Shown piece by piece: positions 7,036 through 13,987 of a DNA stretch of 19,120 nt. The stretch is from Brevundimonas sp. UBA7534 (lineage in GTDB: Bacteria; Pseudomonadota; Alphaproteobacteria; Caulobacterales; Caulobacteraceae), in assembly GCF_002479325.1 (NCBI RefSeq), contig NZ_DLMO01000120.1, positions 1 through 19,120 of the forward strand, read 5' to 3'. The position numbers and the translations under genes are program-made. Numbering within the stretch: position 1 is the stretch's first letter; each line of letters starts with the position of its first letter. The notes beneath the pieces were generated by a model. It was not told where the DNA came from. It saw only the letters and a list, made by a program, of their open reading frames with translations, and did not search any database.

Positions 7036-8148
7036 TTACTGCCGCGTCAGGGCCGCTAGTACGCTATAGGTCCAAGCAGCCAGCTGAGTGCGTGCACTGA
7101 TCGGATCGAGGCCGCGAAGCAGCTCGTCGGGATCGCCAGGTTGATCCGCCTCGACCACGTCGACCGGTGCCAAGTCTTCGCTTTCGAACAATGCGCGGAT
7201 AGCTGACGCGGTGGCACGACGGCCGGCCTCATCGGCGTCGAGGAAAAGGTGAATGGGAACGACTTTGTCGCCAGAGGTAGCCGCGGCTTGGATCTGCGCC
7301 GCCTGGTTCGCGGACACGCTGGCACCGAGGACGGCGACCGCGGTCATTCCAAGCTCACGCAGTCGGAGCACATCCATGACCCCCTCGACCACGAACAGGC
7401 CGTCTGGGTCGCCTCCTCCACTGATGCGCAGCCGGGCTTCATCTAGGCCAAAAAGCGTTTCCGCCTTCCGGAATCCCTTGGAGAAGCGATAGCGGGTCCG
7501 CTTGCCCGCGCCGGAAACATCAGGGCCAGCGGTCCGAAACAGGAAAGCGGCAGGATAGCTGCCGAGGGGGAAGACGATCTGGGGACCGTTTACGACGGGG
7601 ACCAGTGTGTCGCGGCGACGTATGAGCACGCCGGCGCGCTCGTAGGCTGAACGGTCTCCAGGGGTCAACTGGTTGGGCTTGAGCCGGCCCATGTCGACAG
7701 CCCGCGCCCCGGCGCTGGCAAAGGTCTCAACCGACAGGCCCCGGCGGTGGGCAAACGCCGCCATCAGAGCCTGATCGTTGTGTTTGTCGAGCCAGTCGGT
7801 GAAGCGGGTGACGCCTGCTGCATCAACGGCGTCACCATCTACTCGACCCTTCGGGAGATCCACGCCAACGACCTCAGCGAGCCAGCGGACCCCTTCGCCT
7901 CGGGTCGTGTGCCGCTGTTTCTCGACGAGATCGATCAGGCCCCCGCTGGCGCCGCAGGCAAAGCAGAAATAATGAGGATTCCCAGGTTCCGAATACAGCG
8001 CTAGGGAGGGGTCCCTGTCCTCATGGAAGGGACACAGAGCTCGCGTAAAACCGCCCTCATTGCGGCCGAGCTTGAGCCCCAAACGGCGAGCGATTTCGAC
8101 GATGTCTGCGCGACGCAGAATCTCGCTCAAATCCTTACTCAGCTGCAT
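7036..8148 (-). CDS. DnaG-like primase with CHC2 zinc finger and Toprim domain
   Basis: The protein (370 residues) has the two hallmark modules of bacterial-type primases. Near the N-terminus, CPFH then CFAC forms a C-x2-H-x19-C-x2-C zinc finger of CHC2 type that would contact template DNA. Around residues 250-320 a Toprim domain has VVEGVMD with its catalytic glutamate and FLDADEAG with paired metal-binding aspartates. Such enzymes make RNA primers for replication; in a small element this could serve its own copying. I chose the ATG at 8148 because GGGGGA lies nine bases upstream and the protein opens MQLSKDLSEILRRADIVEIA as primases do; ATG at 8169 is an alternative. It lacks the usual DnaG helicase-binding tail, and the frame continues after the stop, so it may be truncated. 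Confidence 0.85.
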   Translation of the reverse strand: MQLSKDLSEILRRADIVEIARRLGLKLGRNEGGFTRALCPFHEDRDPSLALYSEPGNPHYFCFACGASGGLIDLVEKQRHTTRGEGVRWLAEVVGVDLPKGRVDGDAVDAAGVTRFTDWLDKHNDQALMAAFAHRRGLSVETFASAGARAVDMGRLKPNQLTPGDRSAYERAGVLIRRRDTLVPVVNGPQIVFPLGSYPAAFLFRTAGPDVSGAGKRTRYRFSKGFRKAETLFGLDEARLRISGGGDPDGLFVVEGVMDVLRLRELGMTAVAVLGASVSANQAAQIQAAATSGDKVVPIHLFLDADEAGRRATASAIRALFESEDLAPVDVVEADQPGDPDELLRGLDPISARTQLAAWTYSVLAALTRQ

Positions 8149-8361
8149 GGCCAAACGTCCCCCATCCATTCCGAGTTGTAGCAATGCCCGCCCCTCGCGC
8201 AAGCTCGGCCCGCACGGGCTGCTGGCGACGGAATGGGCCGATATTCGTCAGAATCCACGTTCTCTAGGTCGGGTGCACCATCGCGGCGTCATTGCGAGCG
8301 TCGCATAGCCGCTAAGTTAATTCGGGCCACGGATACGATGTAACAAGATTCCAACCAGGCC

Positions 8362-8952
8362 TCATTGCTTCGCCTCGACAGGCGCAGCGTGAGCCTTCTC
8401 GGAAGGAGCAAGCAGTCCGCCGTTAGATATGTGCGCGAGCGGGAGAGCGACACCGACCAGGAACGCGGCGGCTGCGATCCCAAGGAGGCCAGTAAGAATG
8501 ACGCCCCAAAGGTCCCGCATGCGCCATGCCTTCTCGGCCCGATCATGCGCCCTGTTACCCTTCTCGATGAGCTTGTTCCGAGGAGCGTTCATCTCCTCGC
8601 CCAGGCTCTTAGGGGCCGTGATGAATTCTGGCATCGCTCTGGTCGCCGACTGAAACTGCTCTCGATTGAACGCTTCTGAGAAATGCACACCGATGTTGGT
8701 CGACCTGAGAGCCGCGACCGGAAGGCTCGCGGCAGCCGAGGCGATGCCAACCAGAAAAATCCAGAGAGACGGGGCGAACAGGCGAAAGGCGAAGTTTGGG
8801 TCCGGCAGGTTCGCGGCTAGGGAAATAAGGGCGATGGCCGCTCCTCCGCACCCGATCCCCAGTGAGAGCGTCCACTGTCGCTGATAGGCAGCTGCCTCAA
8901 CCCTGAAATGCTGGACCAGCTGCCGAGTGATCTCTGCGTCGAGGTTGGGCAT
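8362..8952 (-). CDS. Three-helix membrane protein of unknown function
   Basis: The 196-residue product begins MPNLDAEITRQLVQHFRVEA, behind a strong AGGAAGG site. It has three hydrophobic segments: roughly residues 27-48, 56-80 and 155-182. Between the second and third lies a charged stretch of about 70 residues (REQFQSATRAMPEFIT through NRAHDRAEKAWRMRD) that could be helical and face the cytoplasm. I do not recognise a family. A start at 9129 would add 59 residues but lacks a ribosome-binding site. It is the first gene on this strand inside the right end of the element, 213 bp upstream of the primase, and may share a transcript with it. The gap 8149-8361 holds no gene I can support. Confidence 0.75.
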   Translation of the reverse strand: MPNLDAEITRQLVQHFRVEAAAYQRQWTLSLGIGCGGAAIALISLAANLPDPNFAFRLFAPSLWIFLVGIASAAASLPVAALRSTNIGVHFSEAFNREQFQSATRAMPEFITAPKSLGEEMNAPRNKLIEKGNRAHDRAEKAWRMRDLWGVILTGLLGIAAAAFLVGVALPLAHISNGGLLAPSEKAHAAPVEAKQ

Positions 8953-9058
8953 CGCCTTCCTGCTGCATGCGCCTGCTGTTTGGTAGACTAAGCACGACGG
9001 CGAGCGATGGTCACTATGGAGCGGCGAGAGCCCGAATGCGGCCGCTAAATCGCTTGCT

Positions 9059-9081
9059 TGTGACAACGACTGTGACAACGA
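9059..9081. repeat. Tandem 11-bp repeats near the right end of the element
   Basis: TGTGACAACGA occurs at 9059-9069 and again at 9071-9081, a 12-base period. The pair lies about 60-85 bases inside the right attachment site, where arm-type integrase or excisionase sites are usually found. The sequence differs from the repeats near the left end. Confidence 0.5.
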
Positions 9082-9091
9082 GCCGGAATCG

Positions 9092-9119
9092 ACGAGGGCC
9101 GCACGAATGCGGCCCTCGT
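9092..9119. terminator. 11-bp stem-loop just inside the right attachment site
   Basis: ACGAGGGCCGC at 9092-9102 pairs perfectly with 9109-9119 around a 6-base loop. It lies downstream of tRNA-Pro on the minus strand and could end tRNA transcription, but no T run follows on either strand. It may instead be a protein-binding or structural element of the integrated DNA. Confidence 0.4.
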
Positions 9120-9142
9120 AACCAACCAAATTCCTTCAAGGA

Positions 9143-9221
<79 letters not shown>

Positions 9222-9230
9222 AAGGCGCTC

Positions 9231-9259
9231 CCTATAGACGGGCGCCTCGCGCGCCGCAA
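9231..9259 (-). promoter_or_regulatory. tRNA-Pro promoter
   Basis: On the minus strand TTGCGG (9254-9259) and TATAGG (9231-9236) are separated by 17 bases and end nine bases before the mature tRNA 5' end. Spacing and position are right for a housekeeping promoter of a tRNA gene. Confidence 0.65.
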
Positions 9260-9281
9260 ACCCAAAAACCGGGTTTTCCAC

Positions 9282-9704
9282 CTAGTGTGAAAGAACGGCG
9301 TCCAACCGGGCCCTCGCCCGCTCCAGATCGGCCAGTACGGCGCGCAGTCGCGCAGCGTCGACAGGCGTTTCCCCAGCCTCTGAAGGCGCGCCCGCCGAAT
9401 CCGTCGTCTCGCCATCATCGACCAACAGCGACGCATCCGCGCCGAGAAGCCGCTTGAGGCCGTGATCCTTGTGCAGGCGCTGCACGCCGCGAATCGTCAG
9501 CCCTTCGTCATGCAGCAGCCGCTTGACGGCCTTGAGCACCGCGATGTCGGCCGGGCGATAGAAGCGCCGTCCGCCCGCCCGCTTCACCGGCGCGACGAAG
9601 GCGAACTTGGTTTCCCAGAACCGCAGCACGTGCTGGGGCGCGCCGACTTCCTCGGCCGCCTCGGAAATGGTGCGAAAGGCGTTGGCGCTCTTGGGCGAGG
9701 CCAC
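9282..9704 (-). CDS. MerR family transcriptional regulator
   Basis: This 140-residue DNA-binding protein has an N-terminal MerR winged helix: FRTISEAAEEVGAPQHVLRFWETKF, then AGGRRFYRPADIAVLKAVKRLL and a GLTIRGVQ segment. A short C-terminal tail follows, with a helix near the end (LRAVLADLERARARL). No cysteine pattern for metal sensing is seen, so the signal is unknown. I place the start at GTG 9704, nine bases after GGAGGA, which lies inside the end of ihfA; the stop of ihfA is five bases away. A merR gene directly after ihfA is common in alphaproteobacteria, often annotated only as MerR family. A small weak hairpin at 9265-9277 follows the stop. Confidence 0.88.
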   Translation of the reverse strand: MASPKSANAFRTISEAAEEVGAPQHVLRFWETKFAFVAPVKRAGGRRFYRPADIAVLKAVKRLLHDEGLTIRGVQRLHKDHGLKRLLGADASLLVDDGETTDSAGAPSEAGETPVDAARLRAVLADLERARARLDAVLSH

Positions 9705-9709
9705 GGCGA

Positions 9710-10018
9710 TCAGTCCTCCAGAACCGCGTCGTGCACACGCCCCTTCATGATCTGCGAGGCGCGGAAGCTGATGACCCGGCGCGGGCTGATCGCGGCGGGT
9801 TCGCCGGTCTTGGGGTTGCGGCCCATGCGGGCGCGCTTCTCGCGCACCTGGAAGACGCCGAAGCCCGACAGCTTGACCGTCTCGCCGCGCTCCAGCGCGT
9901 CGACGATCAGATCCAGGGTGCGTTCTACCAGTTGCGAGCACTCCTGGCGCGACAGTCCGACTTCCGCGTGAACCGCCTCGCACAAATCCGCGCGCGTGAG
10001 GGTATGCTGTCCAGCCAT
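9710..10018 (-). CDS. ihfA: Integration host factor alpha subunit
   Basis: IHF is a sequence-specific DNA-bending heterodimer used in recombination, replication and transcription. The 102-residue protein begins MAGQHTLTRADLCEAVHAEV and carries the family's DNA-binding arm region GRNPKTGEPAAISPRRVISF, with the preceding ETVKLSGFGVFQVREK. Length matches the family. The ATG at 10018 follows AGGGAGG eight bases upstream. It lies 77 bp after fabH and directly ahead of merR, the usual order in the group. IHF is also a common helper for tyrosine integrases such as the one in the neighbouring element, though that link is general knowledge, not seen here. Confidence 0.95.
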   Translation of the reverse strand: MAGQHTLTRADLCEAVHAEVGLSRQECSQLVERTLDLIVDALERGETVKLSGFGVFQVREKRARMGRNPKTGEPAAISPRRVISFRASQIMKGRVHDAVLED

Positions 10019-10095
10019 GGCGACCGCCTCCCTGAGTGCCTGAAGTTCGCATAGAGACGCGAAACCCGCCGGAAATCAATGGCCCAGGCGCTATT

Positions 10096-11073
10096 CTACA
10101 GACGGATCGCGCAGGCGCCCCAGGTCAGGCCGCCGCCCATCGCCTCCAGCAGCACCATGTCGCCCTTCTTGATGCGGCCGTCCTTGATCGCCGCGTCCAG
10201 CGCCAACGGAATTGAGGCGGCCGACGTGTTGGCGTGCATCGCCACGGTGGAGACCACCTTGTCCTCGTCCAGGCCCAGCCGGTCGCCCACGCCCTTGATG
10301 ATCCGCTGGTTGGCCTGGTGGGGCACGAACCAGTCGACGTCGGAGACCTGGATGCCGGCGGCCTCGCAGGCGGCGGTGATGCCTTCGGCGATGTTGACCA
10401 CGGCGTGACGGAAGACCTGGTTGCCGGCCATGCGCAGGTGGCCGACTGTGCCGGTCGAGGCCGGGCCGCCGTCGACATAGAGCAGATCGGTCTTGGTCCC
10501 GTCGGCGCGCAGGGCGAAGCCCAGCATACCCTGGTCGGCGGCGCTCCCCTGCCCTTCGCGCGGCTCCAGCACCACCGCCCCGGCGCCGTCGCCGAACAGG
10601 ACGCAGGTGGTCCGGTCGGTCCAGTCCATCAGCCGGGTCATTTCCTCGGCGCCGATGACCAGCGCGCACTTGGACAGGCCGCGCGCCACGAAGCCGTCGG
10701 CGACGCTGAGCGCATAGACGAAGCCGGAGCACACCGCCTGGACGTCGAAGGCGATCCCCACCGGCGCGCCCAGCTTGCGCTGGACGATGGAGGCCACGGC
10801 CGGAAAGGTCATGTCCGGCGTGGTGGTGGCGACGATGATCAGGTCCACGTCCGCCGCCGTCCTGCCGGCGTCGATCAGCGCCTTTTTCGCCGCCTCGAGC
10901 GCCAGATCGCTGGTCGGCTGGTCGTCGCGCGCCTTGTGGCGTTGCTTGATGCCGGTGCGTTCCTGGATCCACTCGTCGGAGGTGTCGACGATATCGGCCA
11001 GGTCGGCGTTGGTGACGATCTGCTCCGGAAGGAAGGAGCCGACGCCGGTGACGGCGCTGCGGGTGACGCTCAC
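10096..11073 (-). CDS. fabH: 3-oxoacyl-ACP synthase III (KAS III)
   Basis: FabH condenses acetyl-CoA with malonyl-ACP to begin type II fatty acid synthesis in the cytoplasm. The 325-residue protein has the full Cys-His-Asn triad: C115 in DVQAVCSGF, H252 in WFVPHQANQR and N282 in HANTSAASIPLA. The glycine-rich end GGGLTWGA is also present. The start is a GTG at 11073 that overlaps the plsX stop by four bases (GTGA), with a GGAG about ten bases upstream inside plsX, so the two are translationally coupled. Length and motifs are complete. Confidence 0.97.
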   Translation of the reverse strand: MSVTRSAVTGVGSFLPEQIVTNADLADIVDTSDEWIQERTGIKQRHKARDDQPTSDLALEAAKKALIDAGRTAADVDLIIVATTTPDMTFPAVASIVQRKLGAPVGIAFDVQAVCSGFVYALSVADGFVARGLSKCALVIGAEEMTRLMDWTDRTTCVLFGDGAGAVVLEPREGQGSAADQGMLGFALRADGTKTDLLYVDGGPASTGTVGHLRMAGNQVFRHAVVNIAEGITAACEAAGIQVSDVDWFVPHQANQRIIKGVGDRLGLDEDKVVSTVAMHANTSAASIPLALDAAIKDGRIKKGDMVLLEAMGGGLTWGACAIRL

Positions 11074-12185
11074 TGGGGGGAGTCTCCGGTGGTTTCGCCG
11101 GCGGGGGCGGCGTGCTCGAACACGGTCTCCAGCCGACCCAGATTGGCGCCGACCTTGGTCATGTAGTCGCTGCGGGCCAGATCGACGGCGATGCGGATGG
11201 CGTTGCCGAAACCCTTGGCGTCGGCGCCGCCGTGGCTTTTGACCACGATGCCGTTCAGTCCCAGCAGGGGGCCGCCGTTGATGGCGCTGGGGTCGATCTT
11301 GTCGCGCATCCGGCGCAGGGCCGGCATGGCGATGGCCGCGCCCAGCTTGGCCTGCAGGTTAGAGGTCAGGGCCTCACGCAGCAGGGCCGAGACATAGCGC
11401 GCCGTCCCCTCGGCCGTCTTCAAGGCGATATTGCCGGTGAAGCCGTCGGTGACGACAACGTCCACCGTGCCCTTGCCGATGTCGTCGCCCTCGACGAAGC
11501 CGTGATAGTTCAGCTCGAACGGACCGTCGCGCAGGATGGCGTGGGCCTGGCGCACCTGCTCGTTGCCCTTCATGTCCTCGGATCCGACGTTCAACAGGCC
11601 GATGCTCGGGCGCGCGACGCCGTGAACCGCCGTCTGGAAGGCCTCGCCCATGATGGCGAACTCGACCAGCTGTTCGGCGTCGCTGCCGATGTTGGCGCCG
11701 ACGTCCAGCACCGCCGTCACGCCCTTGAAGGTCGGCCAGCTGGCGACGATGGCCGGGCGTTCAAGCCCCGGCGCCGCCATCCGCAGGATCAGCTTCGAAA
11801 TCGCCATCAGCGCGCCGGTGTTGCCGGCCGAGACGACCCCGCCCGCCTCGCCGGTCTTCACCGCCTCGATGGCGTTCCACAGGCTGGAGCCCTTGCCGCG
11901 GCGCATGGCCTGGGCCGGCTTTTCGTCCATCGCCACCACCTTGTCGGTGTGGCGGATCTCGCAGATTTCGGTCAGGCCGCAGCGCGACAGTTCGGGCGCA
12001 ATCACAGCCTCGTCGCCGTGCAGCAGGAAGCGCACCCCCTCGCCGCCATGGGTGCGGAGATAGCTGCGGACGCCGGGCACGACGACGGACGGCCCGTGAT
12101 CGCCGCCCATGGCGTCAAGCGAGATCGTTACTGGGGCTGGCAATGGGACCTCGTATGGCCGCGTCGTCTTGTCGCGACGCCTCAT
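11070..12185 (-). CDS. plsX: Phosphate acyltransferase
   Basis: PlsX makes acyl-phosphate from acyl-ACP, the donor used by PlsY for phospholipid synthesis. The 371-residue product has the family opening VTISLDAMGGDHGP, the VVSAGNTGALMA segment, the FVEGDDIGKGTVDVVVTDGF block and INGGPLLGLNGIVVKSHG near the end. The ATG at 12185 gives an 18-residue extension before the conserved start; no strong ribosome-binding site is visible and no other ATG or GTG lies between, so the exact start is less sure. It couples to fabH by a four-base overlap and follows the DUF177 gene by 56 bp. Confidence 0.95.
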   Translation of the reverse strand: MRRRDKTTRPYEVPLPAPVTISLDAMGGDHGPSVVVPGVRSYLRTHGGEGVRFLLHGDEAVIAPELSRCGLTEICEIRHTDKVVAMDEKPAQAMRRGKGSSLWNAIEAVKTGEAGGVVSAGNTGALMAISKLILRMAAPGLERPAIVASWPTFKGVTAVLDVGANIGSDAEQLVEFAIMGEAFQTAVHGVARPSIGLLNVGSEDMKGNEQVRQAHAILRDGPFELNYHGFVEGDDIGKGTVDVVVTDGFTGNIALKTAEGTARYVSALLREALTSNLQAKLGAAIAMPALRRMRDKIDPSAINGGPLLGLNGIVVKSHGGADAKGFGNAIRIAVDLARSDYMTKVGANLGRLETVFEHAAPAGETTGDSPQ

Positions 12186-12241
12186 GTGGGGCGCGGGACG
12201 ATAACGCCTCGGCCGGGGGATGCAACCAACCGGCCGCTAGG

Positions 12242-12763
12242 TCAACCTCGGCCCGGCTCGCCGCTCGGCTTCAGGGCCTTGAGGGCGGCGAAGGGCGAAA
12301 TCTCGCCCGGCTCCTCCGGTTGGACGAATGCGGCGCCGGGTTTGCGCGGGAACGGGTCCAGCGACAGCGCCAGCTGTTCGACCGCGTACTGGCCCAGATC
12401 GATCTTGCCGTCCTCGATGGGATCAACGTCGTCCTCGTCCAGCGTCACCTCGATCTCCTCGGCCTCCTGAGGCGCCGATTCGACCAGCTGGATGGAAAAG
12501 CGACGATCCACGTCGACGGGCAGCGGCTCCAGTGTCAGGCCGCACGTCTGGACCGCATAGGCCCTGACCCGCCCCTTCAGGGTCCAGGCGCTGGACGACG
12601 GCGTCGGGGCCAGGTCGACCTCGGCGACGAAGTCGTCCAACCCCTGCAGGTCCAGCGACCGGGCGATCCGCTTGCGCGCTTCGGCGTCCGGTTCCAGCCG
12701 CCGGCTCAGGCCCGCGCCGATCTGGTTGATTCGCACCGTGTCGGTGAAGGGAAGGTCTTTCAT
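12242..12763 (-). CDS. DUF177 (YceD-like) protein
   Basis: This 173-residue protein belongs to the DUF177/YceD family, which in many bacteria lies beside rpmF and plsX and is linked to rRNA or large-subunit biogenesis. The conserved core VQTCGLTLEPLPVDVDRRF, the acidic middle (EVTLDEDDVDPIEDGKIDLGQYAVEQLALSLDPFPRKPG) and the C-terminal FAALKALK are visible. As usual in alphaproteobacteria, rpmF is not adjacent. The ATG at 12763 lies six bases after the stop of the cytochrome bc1 chaperone gene, so the two form one transcript. Confidence 0.88.
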   Translation of the reverse strand: MKDLPFTDTVRINQIGAGLSRRLEPDAEARKRIARSLDLQGLDDFVAEVDLAPTPSSSAWTLKGRVRAYAVQTCGLTLEPLPVDVDRRFSIQLVESAPQEAEEIEVTLDEDDVDPIEDGKIDLGQYAVEQLALSLDPFPRKPGAAFVQPEEPGEISPFAALKALKPSGEPGRG

Positions 12764-12769
12764 GGCTCT

Positions 12770-13294
12770 CTAGACGTCGCCCCAGGCGGGCCGGGCCAGC
12801 ACCGCGTTGAAATCCTGCGCGCCCAGACCCGCGCGGGCCGCCAGGGCGTAGCGCGCCAGCGCGCCGGCGTGTTCCGCATCGTCGGCGCCATAGACGTTGC
12901 GCGACAGGGCCTGAGCCAGGGCTTCCGCGTCGCCCCCGCGCAGCGGCCCCTCATAGGCCGTCATCCGCCCATAAAGCGCCTCGCCCAGCTTTCGCATCTT
13001 CTTGCCGACCGAGATGTCGCCCACGCCTTCCTCGCGCAGGGCGTGGTCCAGGGCCGAGACATAGACGTCGAACAGGGCCTGGGCGGTTTCCTGGCCCCGC
13101 GGGGTGTTCTCGTCGCGCAGCCGCATCACAATCAGCAGGACATGAAGGGTGTAGAGTTCGAATCGCGCGTCGATGCGGTCATCCACGCCCAGTCGGGTGT
13201 AGAAGGCCGGATTGCGGGCCTGGGCCACGGCCAGGGCGTAGAGATCGTCGCCGATCCGGCCGCCGGGCCGCGTCTTGAAGAGGTTTTTCAGCAT
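12770..13294 (-). CDS. Ubiquinol-cytochrome c chaperone (CBP3/UQCC1 family)
   Basis: Proteins of this family help assemble cytochrome b into the respiratory bc1 complex. The 174-residue product begins MLKNLFKTRPGGRIGDDLYA and has the family-like RFELYTLHVLLIVMRLRDE helix, FDVYVSALDHALREEGVGD and KKMRKLGEALYGRMTAYE in order. The protein is soluble and mostly helical. It is the first gene of the minus-strand cluster and diverges from the bamE-like gene across a 93-bp gap. That gap holds a small inverted repeat, AGGTC-AAA-GACCT at 13352-13364, that could be an operator. Confidence 0.88.
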   Translation of the reverse strand: MLKNLFKTRPGGRIGDDLYALAVAQARNPAFYTRLGVDDRIDARFELYTLHVLLIVMRLRDENTPRGQETAQALFDVYVSALDHALREEGVGDISVGKKMRKLGEALYGRMTAYEGPLRGGDAEALAQALSRNVYGADDAEHAGALARYALAARAGLGAQDFNAVLARPAWGDV

Positions 13295-13387
13295 GGTGTC
13301 CCGCGCGGCCCCTTTTACGCCGCGACGTTGAACTAGGACGCGGGTCCGTCTAGGTCAAAGACCTTGTTCCCTCGCAGGCGCCCGATC

Positions 13388-13867
13388 ATGTCCCGTTTCG
13401 CCCCGCTTCTCGTCGCCGTTTCGCTGGCCGGCCTCAGCGCCGCCTGCGCGCCGACCATCGGCAACAACGGCTTCCAGGCCATCGACGCCAAGCCCCAGGA
13501 CGTGGTGGCGGGCACGGACACCAAGGAGACGGTGCTGGCCAAGCTGGGCTCGCCGTCGACCACCTCGACCTTCGAGCCGGACCAGGTCTGGTATTACATC
13601 AGCCAGACGACCGAGAAATACACCTACAACCGGCCCGTCATCTCTCGGCGCACCGTCACCGAGATCACCTTCGAGGACGGCGGCGACAAGGTCGCGGCCG
13701 TGCGCACCCTGGGCCTGTCCGACGGCGAGCAGATCGCCATGAATTCCAACGAGACGCCCACGCGCGGCCGCTCGCTGACCGTGCTGGAACAACTGTTGGG
13801 CAACGTCGGTCGCGGCCAACTGCCCCGCACCGAGGAAGACATCCCCGGCCAGCGCCGCCCGGACTAA
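13388..13867 (+). CDS. bamE: BamE (SmpA/OmlA) family lipoprotein
   Basis: BamE is an outer-membrane lipoprotein of the BAM complex, which inserts beta-barrel proteins. The 160-residue precursor has a signal peptide ending LAGLSAAC, with Cys20 the likely lipidated residue; serine rather than leucine at -3 makes the lipobox slightly atypical. The mature part has the SmpA/OmlA fold pattern: GTDTKETVLAKLGSPSTT, then DQVWYYISQTTEKYTYNRP and a VTEITFEDGGDKVAAVRTL strand pair. The C-terminal tail (TRGRSLTVLEQLLGNVG) is longer than in E. coli, as is common in alphaproteobacteria. The ATG at 13388 has AGGCG seven bases upstream. Confidence 0.88.
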   Translation: MSRFAPLLVAVSLAGLSAACAPTIGNNGFQAIDAKPQDVVAGTDTKETVLAKLGSPSTTSTFEPDQVWYYISQTTEKYTYNRPVISRRTVTEITFEDGGDKVAAVRTLGLSDGEQIAMNSNETPTRGRSLTVLEQLLGNVGRGQLPRTEEDIPGQRRPD

Positions 13868-13936
13868 GGGCTCTCCAAAAGACCTACCCGGCCTCAAGCC
13901 GCGAGCGACCGCGTCGCGAGCATAGGCCACCAAAAA

Positions 13937-13970
13937 AGCCCCGGAGATCGCTCTCCGGGGCTTTCGTGTT
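13937..13970. terminator. Bidirectional rho-independent terminator
   Basis: AGCCCCGGAGA at 13937-13947 pairs perfectly with 13952-13962 around a TCGC loop. A run of six A bases precedes it, giving a T run on the minus strand just after the hppA stop, and a T-rich TTCGTGTTT follows on the plus strand for bamE. It sits exactly between the two convergent genes. Confidence 0.92.
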
Positions 13971-13987
13971 TCAGGCGGCGGCCGAAA

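Noticed and set aside
11112..12470. 452-codon plus-strand frame opposite plsX and DUF177
   Set aside because: It is antisense to two conserved genes and has a residue composition (H, D, G, R rich) of a shadow frame.
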